From assembly GCF_002148795.1 (NCBI RefSeq), contig NZ_MPOB01000004.1, positions 248,001 to 312,000 of the forward strand: a DNA stretch of 64,000 nt. The letters run 5' to 3'. Positions 1 to 8,470 of the stretch are shown piece by piece; positions within the stretch are counted from its first letter, which is position 1, and each line of letters begins with the position of its first letter. Both the position numbers and the translations under genes were made by a program. The notes under the pieces are model-generated. The model was not told the DNA's origin. It searched no databases and saw nothing but the letters and a program-made list of their open reading frames with translations. This DNA comes from Oceanibaculum nanhaiense (GTDB lineage: Bacteria; Pseudomonadota; Alphaproteobacteria; Oceanibaculales; Oceanibaculaceae).

Positions 1-2
1 GG

Positions 3-539
3 CAGGAGAATATCGTCCATCTGCACCGGCTGCGCGCGCTGGCCGATTGCGTGCTGGTCGGCGCCGGCACAGTGGCGGCGGACGATCCGGCGCTGACCGT
101 ACGCCATGTGCCGGGGCGCAACCCGGTGCGCGCGGTGATCGACCCGATGGGCCGCCTGCCAGCGGACCGCAAGATATTCACTGACGGAGCGGCGCGGACG
201 CTGGTGCTGACGGGAATTGCCGAGGGGCCTGGCGAAAGGCTGCTTGTGACATCAGGGCCGGATGGTATGGCGCCTGCTGATATTCTGGCAACGCTGCGCG
301 GACTCGGCCTTAACCGCATTTTCATTGAGGGCGGCGGGCGCACCGTCTCGACATTCCTGCAGGCCGGGCTGCTGGACCGGTTACAGATCGCGGTGGCGCC
401 GATGCTGATCGGCTCCGGCATTCCCGCCATCACCCTGCCGGTGATCGACAGTCTGGACAGCGCGCTGCGGCCGCCCGGCCGCATCCTTCCGATGGGCACA
501 GACGTGCTGTTCGACTTCTATCTCGGGATGCGGGCTTAG
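3..539 (+). CDS. RibD C-terminal-domain (pyrimidine/pteridine reductase) protein, 5'-truncated by window edge
   Basis: The frame is open from base 3, so the true start lies upstream of the window. The visible protein carries the dihydrofolate-reductase-like RibD_C fold: a VGAGTV-x-ADDP-x-LTVR segment near the visible start, an IFIEGGGRTVS-x-FL nucleotide-binding segment and an APMLIGSG segment. In riboflavin synthesis this domain reduces the ribosyl side chain of 5-amino-6-ribosylaminouracil phosphate with NADPH. No deaminase domain is visible, but the missing N-terminus could hold one. The stop overlaps the convergent methyltransferase stop by 4 bp. Because the neighbours are a PTPS-fold protein, a glycosyltransferase and a methyltransferase, it more likely serves a specialised pathway than housekeeping riboflavin synthesis; that part is inference. 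Confidence 0.85.
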   Translation, partial: QENIVHLHRLRALADCVLVGAGTVAADDPALTVRHVPGRNPVRAVIDPMGRLPADRKIFTDGAARTLVLTGIAEGPGERLLVTSGPDGMAPADILATLRGLGLNRIFIEGGGRTVSTFLQAGLLDRLQIAVAPMLIGSGIPAITLPVIDSLDSALRPPGRILPMGTDVLFDFYLGMRA

Positions 540-1393
540 GTGGGCGGCAGCGCCAGCAGGTCGGTATGCCCGACGCGGTGGCGGCTGGTGCCGGCGCCGA
601 TGGCGAAGCGGCGGCGCTGCCGCCAATGCTCGATCTCTCCGGCGCGATCCGGCGCGATCTCCAGCGTGGCCTGGACATAGCCGGCCAGCAGCGCTTCCTG
701 CATGTCCCGGTCTTCGGCTTCCAGCTGCCAGTCGCTGCGGCCGGTCTCGACCGTGAATCCGGCGGCCCTGAAGGCTGCTGCCGCTGCTGGTGCGGCATCG
801 GGACCGAGCGCCGGGCCGAAGCTCTTGGTGCCGCGCTGATGCCGGTCGAACAGTGTGTGCATCTCCGTATCCAGCCGGTCCACCGGGGTCCAGTCCAGGC
901 GTCCGTCATAGCTGAGGGCGGCATAGCAGGCGAGGCTATGCAGCCGGCAGAAATCCACCAGCCGCGCCAGCCAGTCGGCGGACACCAGATCGATCAGCGC
1001 AGAGGCGGTGAGCAGCCTCACACCATCCAGCGGCAGGGCATCCATCCGAGCGGACAGATCGGCGTGCTGTGGCGCGAATTTGGCGGAAAAGCCCTTGCCG
1101 GTCACGGTATTGCCGGCCATCACATGGCCGGCCGCCGCCGCCCAGCGGGCGGTGTGGTCCGGGATCGCCTTCAGCAGCGCCGGATCATGGTCAGCCATTA
1201 TCCAGCACTGCCGTCCGCCCAGCAGCGGCGCCAGCGCCCTTAAGGAGGCACCGGTGCCGCAGCCAAGATCGAGAATGCCGATCTCGCCCATCCGCACCCG
1301 CCAGTCGCGCAACCGCTCCAGCAGCGCCTTGTCGCGTGCGGCGGCGTCATAGGGCGCACGCAGGGTAAGCCAGTCGGGGGAGAATCCGCTCAT
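536..1393 (-). CDS. Class I SAM-dependent methyltransferase
   Basis: A 285-residue protein with motif I of Rossmann-fold methyltransferases (ILDLGCGTGAS, residues 40-50) and an acidic motif II around residue 68 (MADHD). The rest is typical of small-molecule methyltransferases, with no RNA-binding or DNA-binding extension. Its ATG overlaps the stop of the upstream glycosyltransferase by 4 bp (ATGA), which implies translational coupling. It is the last gene of a minus-strand operon of MDR dehydrogenase, PTPS-like protein, glycosyltransferase and methyltransferase. The substrate cannot be read from the sequence. The context suggests it methylates a glycosylated heterocyclic product of the cluster. 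Confidence 0.85.
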   Translation of the reverse strand: MSGFSPDWLTLRAPYDAAARDKALLERLRDWRVRMGEIGILDLGCGTGASLRALAPLLGGRQCWIMADHDPALLKAIPDHTARWAAAAGHVMAGNTVTGKGFSAKFAPQHADLSARMDALPLDGVRLLTASALIDLVSADWLARLVDFCRLHSLACYAALSYDGRLDWTPVDRLDTEMHTLFDRHQRGTKSFGPALGPDAAPAAAAAFRAAGFTVETGRSDWQLEAEDRDMQEALLAGYVQATLEIAPDRAGEIEHWRQRRRFAIGAGTSRHRVGHTDLLALPPT

Positions 1394-2430
1394 AGCGTTT
1401 CCAGAATCCGGGCGAAGGCGCGGGCCTGATCTGGCCAGTGCGGCAAGGTTGTGCGGGCTTTCAGCGCGCCCTGGCGCAGGCTCTGGCGCAGGTTGGTATC
1501 GGCCATCAGCTTTTCCAGCGCTTGCGCGAAGGCGTCGGCATCGCCCGGCGGTACCAGCAGCCCGGCATCGCCCGGCACAGTCGTCGGGATCGCGCCGCCG
1601 GTTGTGCTGAGGACCGGCAGGCCACGCGCCAACGCCTCGGCGAACACCATGCCATAGCCCTCATAATGCGAGGCCAGCGCGAACAGATCGGCCCGGTCGT
1701 AGAGGGCGGCCAGAGCCTCAGCATCGACCTCTCCAAGAAGGGTGATTCGGTCGGACAAGCTCTTGTCCTGAATCAGTTTTTCGACGAGGTCCGCTGTCGC
1801 TTTGTCGCGCGCGCCGCCGGCCAGCGTCAGCGTCCAGTCATGATGGAGAAGTGTACCCAGCGCGGTCAGCAGCACATCATGCCCCTTGCGCGGCGTCAGC
1901 GTGCCGACGGCAAGGATATTCAGGCCAGGGCCGCCGCCGCCCTTCGCGACGGGAGCGGGGTCGGTACCGGGCAGGATCACCGTCACACGCTCTGCCGGCA
2001 CGCCATAATCGGCAAGGGCGCTGGCGGTGAAGGGGCTGGTGACGATGCTATGGCGGACCATCGCCAGCGCCGCTTTCTCGCTCTCGAACAGCCAGTGCCG
2101 GGCGGCCTCGTCCAGTCCGGTTTCCTCCGCCAGCGGGTGATGCACCAACCCAACAAGGCGCAGCCGCGCGGCATGCGGCGCGATCACGGTGGGCAGCAAG
2201 CCAAGCGCCAGCCCGTCGATCAGCACCCGAGCGTCATCGGGAATACCAGCCAGAATTTCCGCCGTATGTGCCAGCTCGGCCGCACCGGGGAAGGGGAAAT
2301 TGTCGGCCAGCCGGTGGTGATGGATTGTCCAGCCAAGCGCCTCCAGCCCGGCGGTGATGCGGGCATCGTAGAGATAGCCGCCGGTACGGCTGTCCGGATC
2401 GCCCGGCAGCAGGAAATGCAGAATGTTCAC
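1390..2430 (-). CDS. GT4-family (GT-B fold) glycosyltransferase
   Basis: A 346-residue protein that looks like a retaining GT-B glycosyltransferase. The C-terminal half holds the nucleotide-sugar site: a [11 protein letters not shown] segment (175-185) and an E-x7-E motif (E257 and E265, in [19 protein letters not shown]). The N-terminal acceptor domain has a glycine-rich loop ([10 protein letters not shown], residues 16-25). No transmembrane segment is visible, so it is cytosolic. It overlaps both the upstream PTPS-like gene and the downstream methyltransferase by 4 bp, so the three are coupled. A lone GT4 enzyme beside pteridine-type enzymes and away from polysaccharide genes suggests a small-molecule acceptor. 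Confidence 0.85.
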   Translation of the reverse strand: MNILHFLLPGDPDSRTGGYLYDARITAGLEALGWTIHHHRLADNFPFPGAAELAHTAEILAGIPDDARVLIDGLALGLLPTVIAPHAARLRLVGLVHHPLAEETGLDEAARHWLFESEKAALAMVRHSIVTSPFTASALADYGVPAERVTVILPGTDPAPVAKGGGGPGLNILAVGTLTPRKGHDVLLTALGTLLHHDWTLTLAGGARDKATADLVEKLIQDKSLSDRITLLGEVDAEALAALYDRADLFALASHYEGYGMVFAEALARGLPVLSTTGGAIPTTVPGDAGLLVPPGDADAFAQALEKLMADTNLRQSLRQGALKARTTLPHWPDQARAFARILETL

Positions 2431-2831
2431 GCCGGAAGACTGCCCTCATAGGCGGCCCAGGCGGCGTGGCTTTCGTGCAGGACCACCTTCATGCCAGCGA
2501 GGCCGCCGGCCTGCGCGCCGAGATCGCCGGAAGCAATGCGTGCCGCCATGCGGTCGAACACCACCTTGGCCATGAACTCGGTGGTGGTGTTCTGGCCGCG
2601 AAACTGTGCCTCGTCGTCCAGATTCTTGAAGTTGAATTCGGCCAGCACGGCTTTCAGCGCCTCGGTCGCGCGGCCGATATCGACGACGATGCTGTCGCTG
2701 TCCAGCTTCGCGCGGCGGAATTCGACATCCACCACATAGGTAGCACCGTGCAGCGCCTGGGCGGGGCCGAAGACTTCGCCGACGAAGCTGTGGGCGATCA
2801 TGAAATGGTCGCGGACGGTGACGCTGAACAT
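2427..2831 (-). CDS. PTPS/QueD-fold (6-carboxytetrahydropterin synthase family) protein with substituted catalytic residues
   Basis: A 134-residue tunnelling-fold protein. The start at 2831 is chosen because GAGGAA precedes it at good spacing; a longer frame would run into the upstream gene. The fold signature is clear: an AH motif (H14), an LHG-x-TY motif (H28), DIG, and a C-terminal LHE-x6-AAY segment with the conserved Glu. Compared with QueD and eukaryotic PTPS, three hallmark residues differ: the catalytic Cys four residues before the zinc His is Ala24, the second His of HGH is Ala30, and the LDH catalytic His is Asp (LDD near residue 71). Zinc ligation and chemistry must therefore differ. 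It begins 10 bp after the dehydrogenase and overlaps the glycosyltransferase by 4 bp. It is not expected to act in queuosine synthesis. Confidence 0.8.
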   Translation of the reverse strand: MFSVTVRDHFMIAHSFVGEVFGPAQALHGATYVVDVEFRRAKLDSDSIVVDIGRATEALKAVLAEFNFKNLDDEAQFRGQNTTTEFMAKVVFDRMAARIASGDLGAQAGGLAGMKVVLHESHAAWAAYEGSLPA

Positions 2832-2841
2832 CGGGATTTCC

Positions 2842-3825
2842 TCAGTAACGGATGCGGTGGCACAGAGTGCCAATGGGAGTACCGGAAGGGGTGGTGGAGA
2901 GTGTCACCATCAGCTCCGGCAGTTCCTCGAACGGGCTTTCGCCGGTAATCAGCGCGTCCAGCCGGTCATCGGCGAGCAGTGACAGGGCCAGCGCCATACG
3001 GTCGGCATAGGAACGCCGGGCGCGCCGGGCGGGGGATACGCCGCCAACCTGGGATGACTTCAGGATCAATCTCTTGGAGTGAAACTCTTCGCCTAATGGT
3101 AGAGGAACCAGTGTGCTGCCATACCAGCTCATTTCCAGGATCGTGCCCTCATAGGCGGCGAGGGTAAGAGCGCTTTGCAGCCCCATCGGGTTGCCGCTGG
3201 CATGGATGACGATATCGGCATCGCGGATGGCGTCGCGGGTCAGTGCGAAGGGCAGACCCAGCGCCTCGGCGATGGCGGCCTTGGCCGGGTCGATATCGAT
3301 CAGCTCGACCTGTATGCCAGGTATGCGGCTGGCCAGAAAAGCGGCGAGGCAGCCGACCACGCCGGCGCCGATCACCGCGATGCGGTCGCCGACCAGCGGC
3401 GCGGCATCCCACAAACCATTGATCGCAGTTTCCATATTGGCGGCCAGCACGGCGCGCTGCGGCGGCAGGCTGGCGGGCAGGGTGGTAACGGCCTCGGCCG
3501 GCACGACATAGCGGTCCTGGTGCGGATACAGGCAGAAGACCGGCGTGCCGGCGGGCAGGGCGCCAGCCTCGACCACACCGACATTGATGTAGCCATATTT
3601 CAGCGGCGCCGGGAAGAACCCACCCTGGAAGGGCGCGCGCATCGCCTGCCACTGGCTCTGCGGCACCTTGCCCTGGAAGACCAGGCTCTCCGTACCCCGG
3701 CTGACAGCGCTGTAGAGGGTGCGCACACGAACCTCCCCCTCGGCCAGATCCGGCAGGCTTTCCTCGCGGATCGCGCCCTTGCCGGGCCGGTCGATCCAGA
3801 AGGCGCGGGCTGTGTTGGCTGTCAT
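2842..3825 (-). CDS. MDR-family zinc-type alcohol dehydrogenase/oxidoreductase
   Basis: A 327-residue medium-chain dehydrogenase/reductase. The nucleotide-binding loop GAGVVG is at residues 153-158, followed by an acidic residue in a LIDIDP segment, which suggests NAD(H). Where classic zinc enzymes have a Cys ligand, this one has Ser in an AVSRGTE motif (residues 40-46), and the four-Cys structural zinc lobe is absent. This resembles the bacteriochlorophyllide dehydrogenase (BchC)-like branch. It is the first gene of the minus-strand operon and lies 10 bp before the PTPS-like gene. It probably oxidises or reduces a hydroxyl intermediate of the same pathway; the substrate is unknown. Confidence 0.8.
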   Translation of the reverse strand: MTANTARAFWIDRPGKGAIREESLPDLAEGEVRVRTLYSAVSRGTESLVFQGKVPQSQWQAMRAPFQGGFFPAPLKYGYINVGVVEAGALPAGTPVFCLYPHQDRYVVPAEAVTTLPASLPPQRAVLAANMETAINGLWDAAPLVGDRIAVIGAGVVGCLAAFLASRIPGIQVELIDIDPAKAAIAEALGLPFALTRDAIRDADIVIHASGNPMGLQSALTLAAYEGTILEMSWYGSTLVPLPLGEEFHSKRLILKSSQVGGVSPARRARRSYADRMALALSLLADDRLDALITGESPFEELPELMVTLSTTPSGTPIGTLCHRIRY

Positions 3826-3854
3826 TCGATAATCCTGCCGGAAATGCTTTGACG

Positions 3855-4766
3855 TCAGGTAGATAGCGCGGCCATCTGCGCTTTCAAGAAATCGGCGAGA
3901 AGCTGGAATTCCGCGCGCCGGGCTGTGCCGCGCCGCCAGATCAGCCCAATCTCGCGCTTCGCCTCGGCATCGTCCATCGGCCGCGCGACCAGCCTTGTAC
4001 CATCCAGCAGCTTGCCGTCGAGCGCCAGCTTCGGCAGCAGCGTGACGCCCAGCCCGTTATCGACCATCTGCACCAGCGTGTGCAGGCTGGTGGCCCGGAA
4101 GCCCTGCGCGTTACGGGCGCTTTCCATCTGGCAGGCGGCCAGCGCATGGTCGCGCAGGCAATGGCCTTCTTCCAGCAGCAGCAGGCTTTCGTCCTTCAGT
4201 GCCTCCGCCGGGATCAGGTTCTGCTGGGCCAGCGGATGATTGGCCGGGCAGGCGAAGTAGAAGCGGTCTTCCCCCAGCACGGCACTTTCCACGTCGCCGG
4301 CATCATAGGGCAGGGCCAGCAGCAGGATATCCAGCGTGCCATCCTTCAACTGTTCGACCAGCCGTTCGGTGCGGTCCTCCGTCAGGTACAGTTTCAAGGA
4401 GGGGTAGGTCTCACGCAGGGCGGGCAGGATGCGCGGCAGCAGGAACGGCCCCACCGTCGGGATGACGCCCATGCGCAATCTGCCGCTCATGGGCTGACGC
4501 CCGGCGGCGGCTTCCTCCACCAGTTCTTCCGCGTCGCTGAGGAGCTTCCTAGCGCGGTGCAGCACGGCCTCGCCCACGGGCGTGAAGATGATTGTGCGCT
4601 TGCCGCGGTCCACCAGAACCGTGCCCAGCAATGTCTCCAGCTCCTGAATGCCGGCGCTGAGCGTGGATTGGGTGACGAAACAGGCCTCGGCGGCCCGGCC
4701 GAAATGATGATGTTCGGCCAGTGCGACGAGATAGCGGAGCTGCTTCAGGGTAGGAAGTTGGGTCAT
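3855..4766 (-). CDS. oxyR: OxyR, hydrogen-peroxide-sensing LysR regulator
   Basis: A 303-residue LysR protein: winged helix-turn-helix at residues 5-64 and an effector domain from about 92. The OxyR signature is present: C203 and C212 in EEGHCLRDHALAAC, with the same 9-residue separation as the redox pair Cys199/Cys208 of E. coli OxyR. Peroxide would oxidise this pair to a disulfide and switch the tetramer to its activating form. It is divergent from ahpC, with 109 bp between start codons, which is the classic arrangement for control of alkyl hydroperoxide reductase and self-regulation. The gap after the MDR dehydrogenase start is 29 bp, but that operon is functionally unrelated. Confidence 0.93.
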   Translation of the reverse strand: MTQLPTLKQLRYLVALAEHHHFGRAAEACFVTQSTLSAGIQELETLLGTVLVDRGKRTIIFTPVGEAVLHRARKLLSDAEELVEEAAAGRQPMSGRLRMGVIPTVGPFLLPRILPALRETYPSLKLYLTEDRTERLVEQLKDGTLDILLLALPYDAGDVESAVLGEDRFYFACPANHPLAQQNLIPAEALKDESLLLLEEGHCLRDHALAACQMESARNAQGFRATSLHTLVQMVDNGLGVTLLPKLALDGKLLDGTRLVARPMDDAEAKREIGLIWRRGTARRAEFQLLADFLKAQMAALST

Positions 4767-4774
4767 TGATTTTA

Positions 4775-4791
4775 TCGATTGTAATTATCGA
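4775..4791. promoter_or_regulatory. Candidate OxyR operator between oxyR and ahpC
   Basis: A perfect inverted repeat TCGAT-N7-ATCGA sits 9 bp upstream of the oxyR start codon in an AT-rich stretch. Its size and T-N11-A-type geometry fit a LysR-family half-operator. The position would let OxyR repress its own gene and activate ahpC on the other strand. The assignment rests on symmetry and context only. Confidence 0.5.
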
Positions 4792-4875
4792 ATTAACTCA
4801 TTGGAAAGAATGAGTGCGGTGCAGCATGTTTCCTGTGTCGGCTTAACCGAACCCAATTTATGGAGATACCGCATT

Positions 4876-5415
4876 ATGCTTACCATTGGCGACAAGTTCC
4901 CCGCATTTTCCCTGAAGGCCGTCGAGTCGGCCGAGCTGCCGAAGGATTTCCCGGTTCTGAACCAGGACAGCTTCGAGGGCAAGTGGAAGGTCTATGTCTT
5001 CTGGCCGAAGGACTTCACCTTCGTGTGTCCGACCGAGATCGTGGCGTTCGGCGAGCTGAACGAGGATTTCGCGGATCGCGACGCCGTGCTGGTCGGCGCC
5101 TCCACCGACTCCGAATTCGTCCATGTGGCCTGGCGCCAGAGCCGCGATGACCTGAAGGCTGTCACCTATCCGTGGCTGGCCGACATCAAGAAGGAGCTGA
5201 GCGCAGCCCTCGGCATCCTCGACAAGGAAGAGGGTGTTGCCAACCGCGCCACCTTCATCGTCGATCCGGACGGCATCATCCGCTTCGTGTCGGTGAACGA
5301 CCTGTCGGTCGGCCGCAACCCGAAGGAAGTCATCCGGGTGCTCGACGCGCTGCAGACCGACGAGCTGTGCCCGTGCAACTGGCAGAAGGGCGAAGAGACC
5401 CTCAAGGCCGCCTAA
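4876..5415 (+). CDS. ahpC: AhpC-type peroxiredoxin (AhpD-linked class)
   Basis: A 179-residue typical 2-Cys peroxiredoxin. The peroxidatic Cys is C51 in FTFVCPTEI, and C-terminal cysteines C165 and C167 (ELCPCNW) act in resolution. The start at 4876 is chosen because GGAG lies about 10 bp upstream and the fold begins MLTIGDKFPAF; a longer frame from 4801 adds only non-homologous sequence. It reduces hydroperoxides and peroxynitrite and is re-reduced by AhpD, encoded 113 bp downstream, rather than by AhpF, as in mycobacteria. OxyR control is expected from the divergent regulator. Confidence 0.93.
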   Translation: MLTIGDKFPAFSLKAVESAELPKDFPVLNQDSFEGKWKVYVFWPKDFTFVCPTEIVAFGELNEDFADRDAVLVGASTDSEFVHVAWRQSRDDLKAVTYPWLADIKKELSAALGILDKEEGVANRATFIVDPDGIIRFVSVNDLSVGRNPKEVIRVLDALQTDELCPCNWQKGEETLKAA

Positions 5416-5528
5416 ACAGCGCCTGAGGAACGGCGGATGGGACGCCCGTCATCTCATCCCTCTCATCCCCCGCGGGTGACCTGTCCGCCGACCTGCCCTT
5501 TTTGCAATCCCTCTCGAAGGAGCCTGCC

Positions 5529-6086
5529 ATGAGCATCGACACATTGAAGAGCGCGCTGCCCGATTACGCGCGCGACCTGAAGCTGAACCTGTCCAGCCTC
5601 GCCGATGAGGAGACCCTGACCCAGCAGCAGCTGTGGGGCACTTTCCTCGCTTCTGCCATCGCCTCGCGCAATGCGGGTGTGATTGCCGCAATCGAGGCGC
5701 AGGCGGCCGAGAAGCTGTCGCCCGAGGCGCTGACCGCCGCGCGCGCCGCCGCCGCGATCATGGGCATGAACAACATCTATTACCGCTTCGTGCACCTGTC
5801 CTCGAACGAGGAATACAGCACCATGCCGGCGCGGCTGCGGATGAACGTCATCGGCAAGCCGGGTGTGGAGAAGGTTGATTTCGAGCTGTGGAGCCTTGCC
5901 GTCTCCGCCGTCAATGGCTGCGGCATGTGCATCGATTCGCACGAACATGAACTGCGCAAGGGCGGGCTGAAGAGCGAGGCCATCCAGGCCGCGATCCGCA
6001 TCGCCTCTGTCGTGCATGCGGTCGCCGTCACCCTTGAAGCGGAGGCTGTGAGCGCGCAGGTTAACAAGGCGCAGGAGGCCGCGTAA
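5529..6086 (+). CDS. ahpD: AhpD alkylhydroperoxidase, reductant partner of AhpC
   Basis: A 185-residue all-helical AhpD. The active-site motif is C131-x2-C134-x3-H138 (CGMCIDSH), preceded by a Glu-containing helix. In mycobacteria, AhpD receives electrons from lipoyl proteins and passes them to AhpC through the C-x-x-C pair. The start at 5529 has AAGGAG 6 bp upstream; the longer frame from 5502 lacks such a site. It follows ahpC on the same strand with no obvious terminator, so co-transcription is likely. Confidence 0.93.
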   Translation: MSIDTLKSALPDYARDLKLNLSSLADEETLTQQQLWGTFLASAIASRNAGVIAAIEAQAAEKLSPEALTAARAAAAIMGMNNIYYRFVHLSSNEEYSTMPARLRMNVIGKPGVEKVDFELWSLAVSAVNGCGMCIDSHEHELRKGGLKSEAIQAAIRIASVVHAVAVTLEAEAVSAQVNKAQEAA

Positions 6087-6144
6087 CCCAGGTTACTATC
6101 GGCCATCCCCCAGGGTCATCCTCGGCAACCGGAAGGAGAGTCGG

Positions 6145-6624
6145 ATGGGCACGAGCACGGAAATCGATATCGGCATCGGCAAGAAGGACCGCAAGGCGAT
6201 CGCGGACGGGCTGTCCCGACTGCTGGCTGATACCTACACGCTGTATCTGAAGACCCATTATTTCCACTGGAACGTGACGGGTCCGATGTTCAACACGCTG
6301 CATCTGATGTTCGAGACGCAGTACACCGCGCTGGCGCTGGCGGTGGACGAGATCGCTGAGCGTATCCGGGCTCTGGGTTTTCCGGCACCGGGCAGCTATT
6401 CGCAGTTCGCCAAGCTGTCCACGGTGAAGGAAGCAACCGAGGTGCCGTCGGCCGAGGAGATGATCGCCCAACTGGTCAAGGATCAGGAAGCGGTCACCCG
6501 CACGGCGCGGGAGGTATTCCCGCTGGCCGAGAAGGCGAGCGACGAGCCGACCGCTGATCTGCTGACTCAGCGCATGCAGATTCACGAGAAGACTGCCTGG
6601 ATGCTGCGCAGCATGCTGCAATAG
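6145..6624 (+). CDS. dps: Dps-family ferritin-like DNA-protection protein
   Basis: A 159-residue four-helix Dps protein, the usual length. Inter-subunit ferroxidase ligands are visible: H41 (FHWNV), H53 (LH), D68 and E72 (VDEIAERI). It oxidises ferrous iron with peroxide and stores it in a 12-mer, sparing DNA from Fenton chemistry. The N-terminal tail is short and only moderately lysine-rich, so direct DNA binding is uncertain. GGAAGGAG lies just upstream of the ATG. It lies 58 bp after ahpD on the same strand, forming a peroxide-defence block with oxyR and ahpCD. Confidence 0.93.
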   Translation: MGTSTEIDIGIGKKDRKAIADGLSRLLADTYTLYLKTHYFHWNVTGPMFNTLHLMFETQYTALALAVDEIAERIRALGFPAPGSYSQFAKLSTVKEATEVPSAEEMIAQLVKDQEAVTRTAREVFPLAEKASDEPTADLLTQRMQIHEKTAWMLRSMLQ

Positions 6625-6710
6625 GCATTGCCGAATAGTCTCGCATCGGGCGACGGGCCAGCTTAAAAAGTCCGGCGCCTTTTTGCGTGTGCATAACGAG
6701 AGAACCCTTG

Positions 6711-7511
6711 ATGGCAAGCGTCGAACTGTTCTTTGCCGGCCTGCCGATGATCTGGATTGGCGTGATCGCCAGCCTGGCCGCCGGTGCGGCGACCGGCGTC
6801 GGCGCGCTGCCTGTTTTCGCGGTAACCACGATCTCTCAGCGCACCCAGGACATGATGCTGGGCTACGCTGCCGGCGTCATGCTGGCGGCCGCCTGCTTCT
6901 CGCTGATCGTGCAGGGCATCGATATCGGCGCGGCACAATATGGCAGCGCGATGAGCGGTGTCGTCGTCGTCATCGTTGGCATGATGATCGGCGCCTATTC
7001 CCTCTATATCGTGCACCGCTATCTGCCGCATGAGCATCTCATCAAGGGGCCGGAGAATGCCGATGCCGTTGAAATCCGGCGGGTCTGGCTGTTCGTGCTG
7101 GCTATCACCTTCCATAATTTCCCGGAAGGGCTGGCGGTCGGCGTCGGTTTTGGCGGCGGCGATATCTCGAACGGTCTGTCGCTGACCAGCGGCATTTTCA
7201 TTCAGAACCTGCCGGAAGGCTTTATCGTGGCGCTGGTCATGCTCGGGCTGGGCTACAGCCGCGCGGTGGCCATCGGCATCGCGCTGCTGACCGGCGTGGT
7301 CGAGGTGTTCGGCGGCTTCATCGGCGCGGCGCTGGTCAGCGTCGTGGAGCCGGCCCTGCCCTGGGCGCTGGCGGCGGCGGCGGGCGCCATGATCTTCGTC
7401 ATCAGCCACGAGGTCATCCCCGAGACCCATCGCAACGGCTACGAGACGCCGGCCACCTTCTCGCTGATGGCCGGTTTCGTCACCATGATGTTCCTGGACG
7501 CCGCGATCTAG
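6711..7511 (+). CDS. ZIP-family divalent metal transporter (ZupT-like)
   Basis: A 266-residue integral membrane protein with about eight hydrophobic helices. The ZIP metal-transport motifs are in consecutive helices: HNFPEG (135-140) and QNLPEG (165-170), plus a later SHEVIPE segment. It would import zinc, iron or manganese into the cytosol. The ATG at 6711 is preferred over an upstream GTG at 6687 because it gives a normal N-terminal helix start and is preceded by a purine-rich GAGAGA. It is 86 bp downstream of dps, and metal import beside Dps suggests a coordinated iron/manganese response to peroxide. The stop overlaps the convergent transporter gene by 4 bp. Confidence 0.88.
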   Translation: MASVELFFAGLPMIWIGVIASLAAGAATGVGALPVFAVTTISQRTQDMMLGYAAGVMLAAACFSLIVQGIDIGAAQYGSAMSGVVVVIVGMMIGAYSLYIVHRYLPHEHLIKGPENADAVEIRRVWLFVLAITFHNFPEGLAVGVGFGGGDISNGLSLTSGIFIQNLPEGFIVALVMLGLGYSRAVAIGIALLTGVVEVFGGFIGAALVSVVEPALPWALAAAAGAMIFVISHEVIPETHRNGYETPATFSLMAGFVTMMFLDAAI

Positions 7512-8470
7512 TTGCGCTTCGCCAGCCGCGTTTCGCGGTGCCAGATGAACAGGTTGGAACCGATAACCACAGCGGCGCCGGCCAGCATGGTTGCGTTCGG
7601 CACATCACCCCAGAACAGATAGCCGAAGATCGTCGCCCAGAGCAGGTTGATGAAGCGGAAGGGCGCGATCAGCGCCGCCTCGGCGAAGCGGTAGGCGGTG
7701 ATCAGCAGGAAATGCGCCGAGGCCAGCAGCACGCTGGTGGCGGCCAGCAGCAGCACCAGCTTTGTGTCCAGCGGCACCCAGCCCAGCGGCCAGGTGAGGA
7801 GGCCGGACAGCGTCACGCAGAAGGTGGTCACCAGCAGCGTGCCGGAGGTGGTCTCGGTCGCCATCAGCTTGCGGGTGACGATATCGCGGACAGCGCCGGT
7901 GCAGGCGCCGCACAGCGGCAACAGCACGATCCAGCCGAGTTCGCCCGTCATCGCTGCCTGCGGGCGGACCATCAGCAGCACCCCGGCGAAGCCGATCAGC
8001 ACGGCGGCCCAGCGCCGCCAGCCGACGCGCTCGCCCAGGAAGAACGGCGCCAGCGCGGTGGTAAAGAGCGGCCCGGCGAAGCCGATGGCGACGACATCGG
8101 CCAGCGGCAGATACTTCACCGAATAGAAGAAGAAATAGGAGCCGGCGACGACCAGCGCGCCGCGCAGCAGCTGCGCCTTCCAGCGGCCGACGCGCAGGGT
8201 ACGCCAGCCGCCGGTCAGCACCGCCAGCAGGCAGATGAAGGGGATGGCGAAGCCGCCGCGCATGAACAGCGCCTCGCCGACTGGCAGGAAGGCCGACAGC
8301 CACTTCATGATGGCGTCGTTGAAGGTGATGATCGCCGTGCCGCCGACGGTCAGGCCAATGCCCTTGCCCGGCGCGGTCGAGACCGAGACCGGCCGCACCG
8401 GTGCCGCCGACTGCGCGGTCGGCGAGCTGGGCAGCGGGATCGCTGCCGGCCTATCGTCTCTGTCGGGCAA
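7508..8470 (-). CDS. EamA/DMT-superfamily transporter (paralogue 1)
   Basis: A 320-residue protein with ten predicted membrane helices in two EamA repeats; the VGWRRW-x-AVLIGFAG segment marks the middle. The start is a TTG at 8470: GGGAGG lies 6 bp upstream and no good ATG exists in the frame near the upstream gene's stop, giving a 20-bp overlap with it. It closely resembles the next gene (for example AIITFNDAIMKWL versus AIITLNDTAMKWL), so the pair is a tandem duplication. DMT members export or import small metabolites. The neighbouring hydrolases suggest a role with their substrates or products. Confidence 0.85.
   Translation of the reverse strand: MPDRDDRPAAIPLPSSPTAQSAAPVRPVSVSTAPGKGIGLTVGGTAIITFNDAIMKWLSAFLPVGEALFMRGGFAIPFICLLAVLTGGWRTLRVGRWKAQLLRGALVVAGSYFFFYSVKYLPLADVVAIGFAGPLFTTALAPFFLGERVGWRRWAAVLIGFAGVLLMVRPQAAMTGELGWIVLLPLCGACTGAVRDIVTRKLMATETTSGTLLVTTFCVTLSGLLTWPLGWVPLDTKLVLLLAATSVLLASAHFLLITAYRFAEAALIAPFRFINLLWATIFGYLFWGDVPNATMLAGAAVVIGSNLFIWHRETRLAKRN

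Noticed and set aside
2427-2831. PTPS-like gene as the missing queD for the queuosine operon
   Set aside because: Catalytic Cys and His and a zinc ligand are replaced, and the gene lies in another operon 48 kb away.
6663-6690. Possible terminator between dps and the ZIP gene (AAAAAG...CTTTTT)
   Set aside because: The arms are A/T pairs with a poor GC core and no stable hairpin; transcription may continue.
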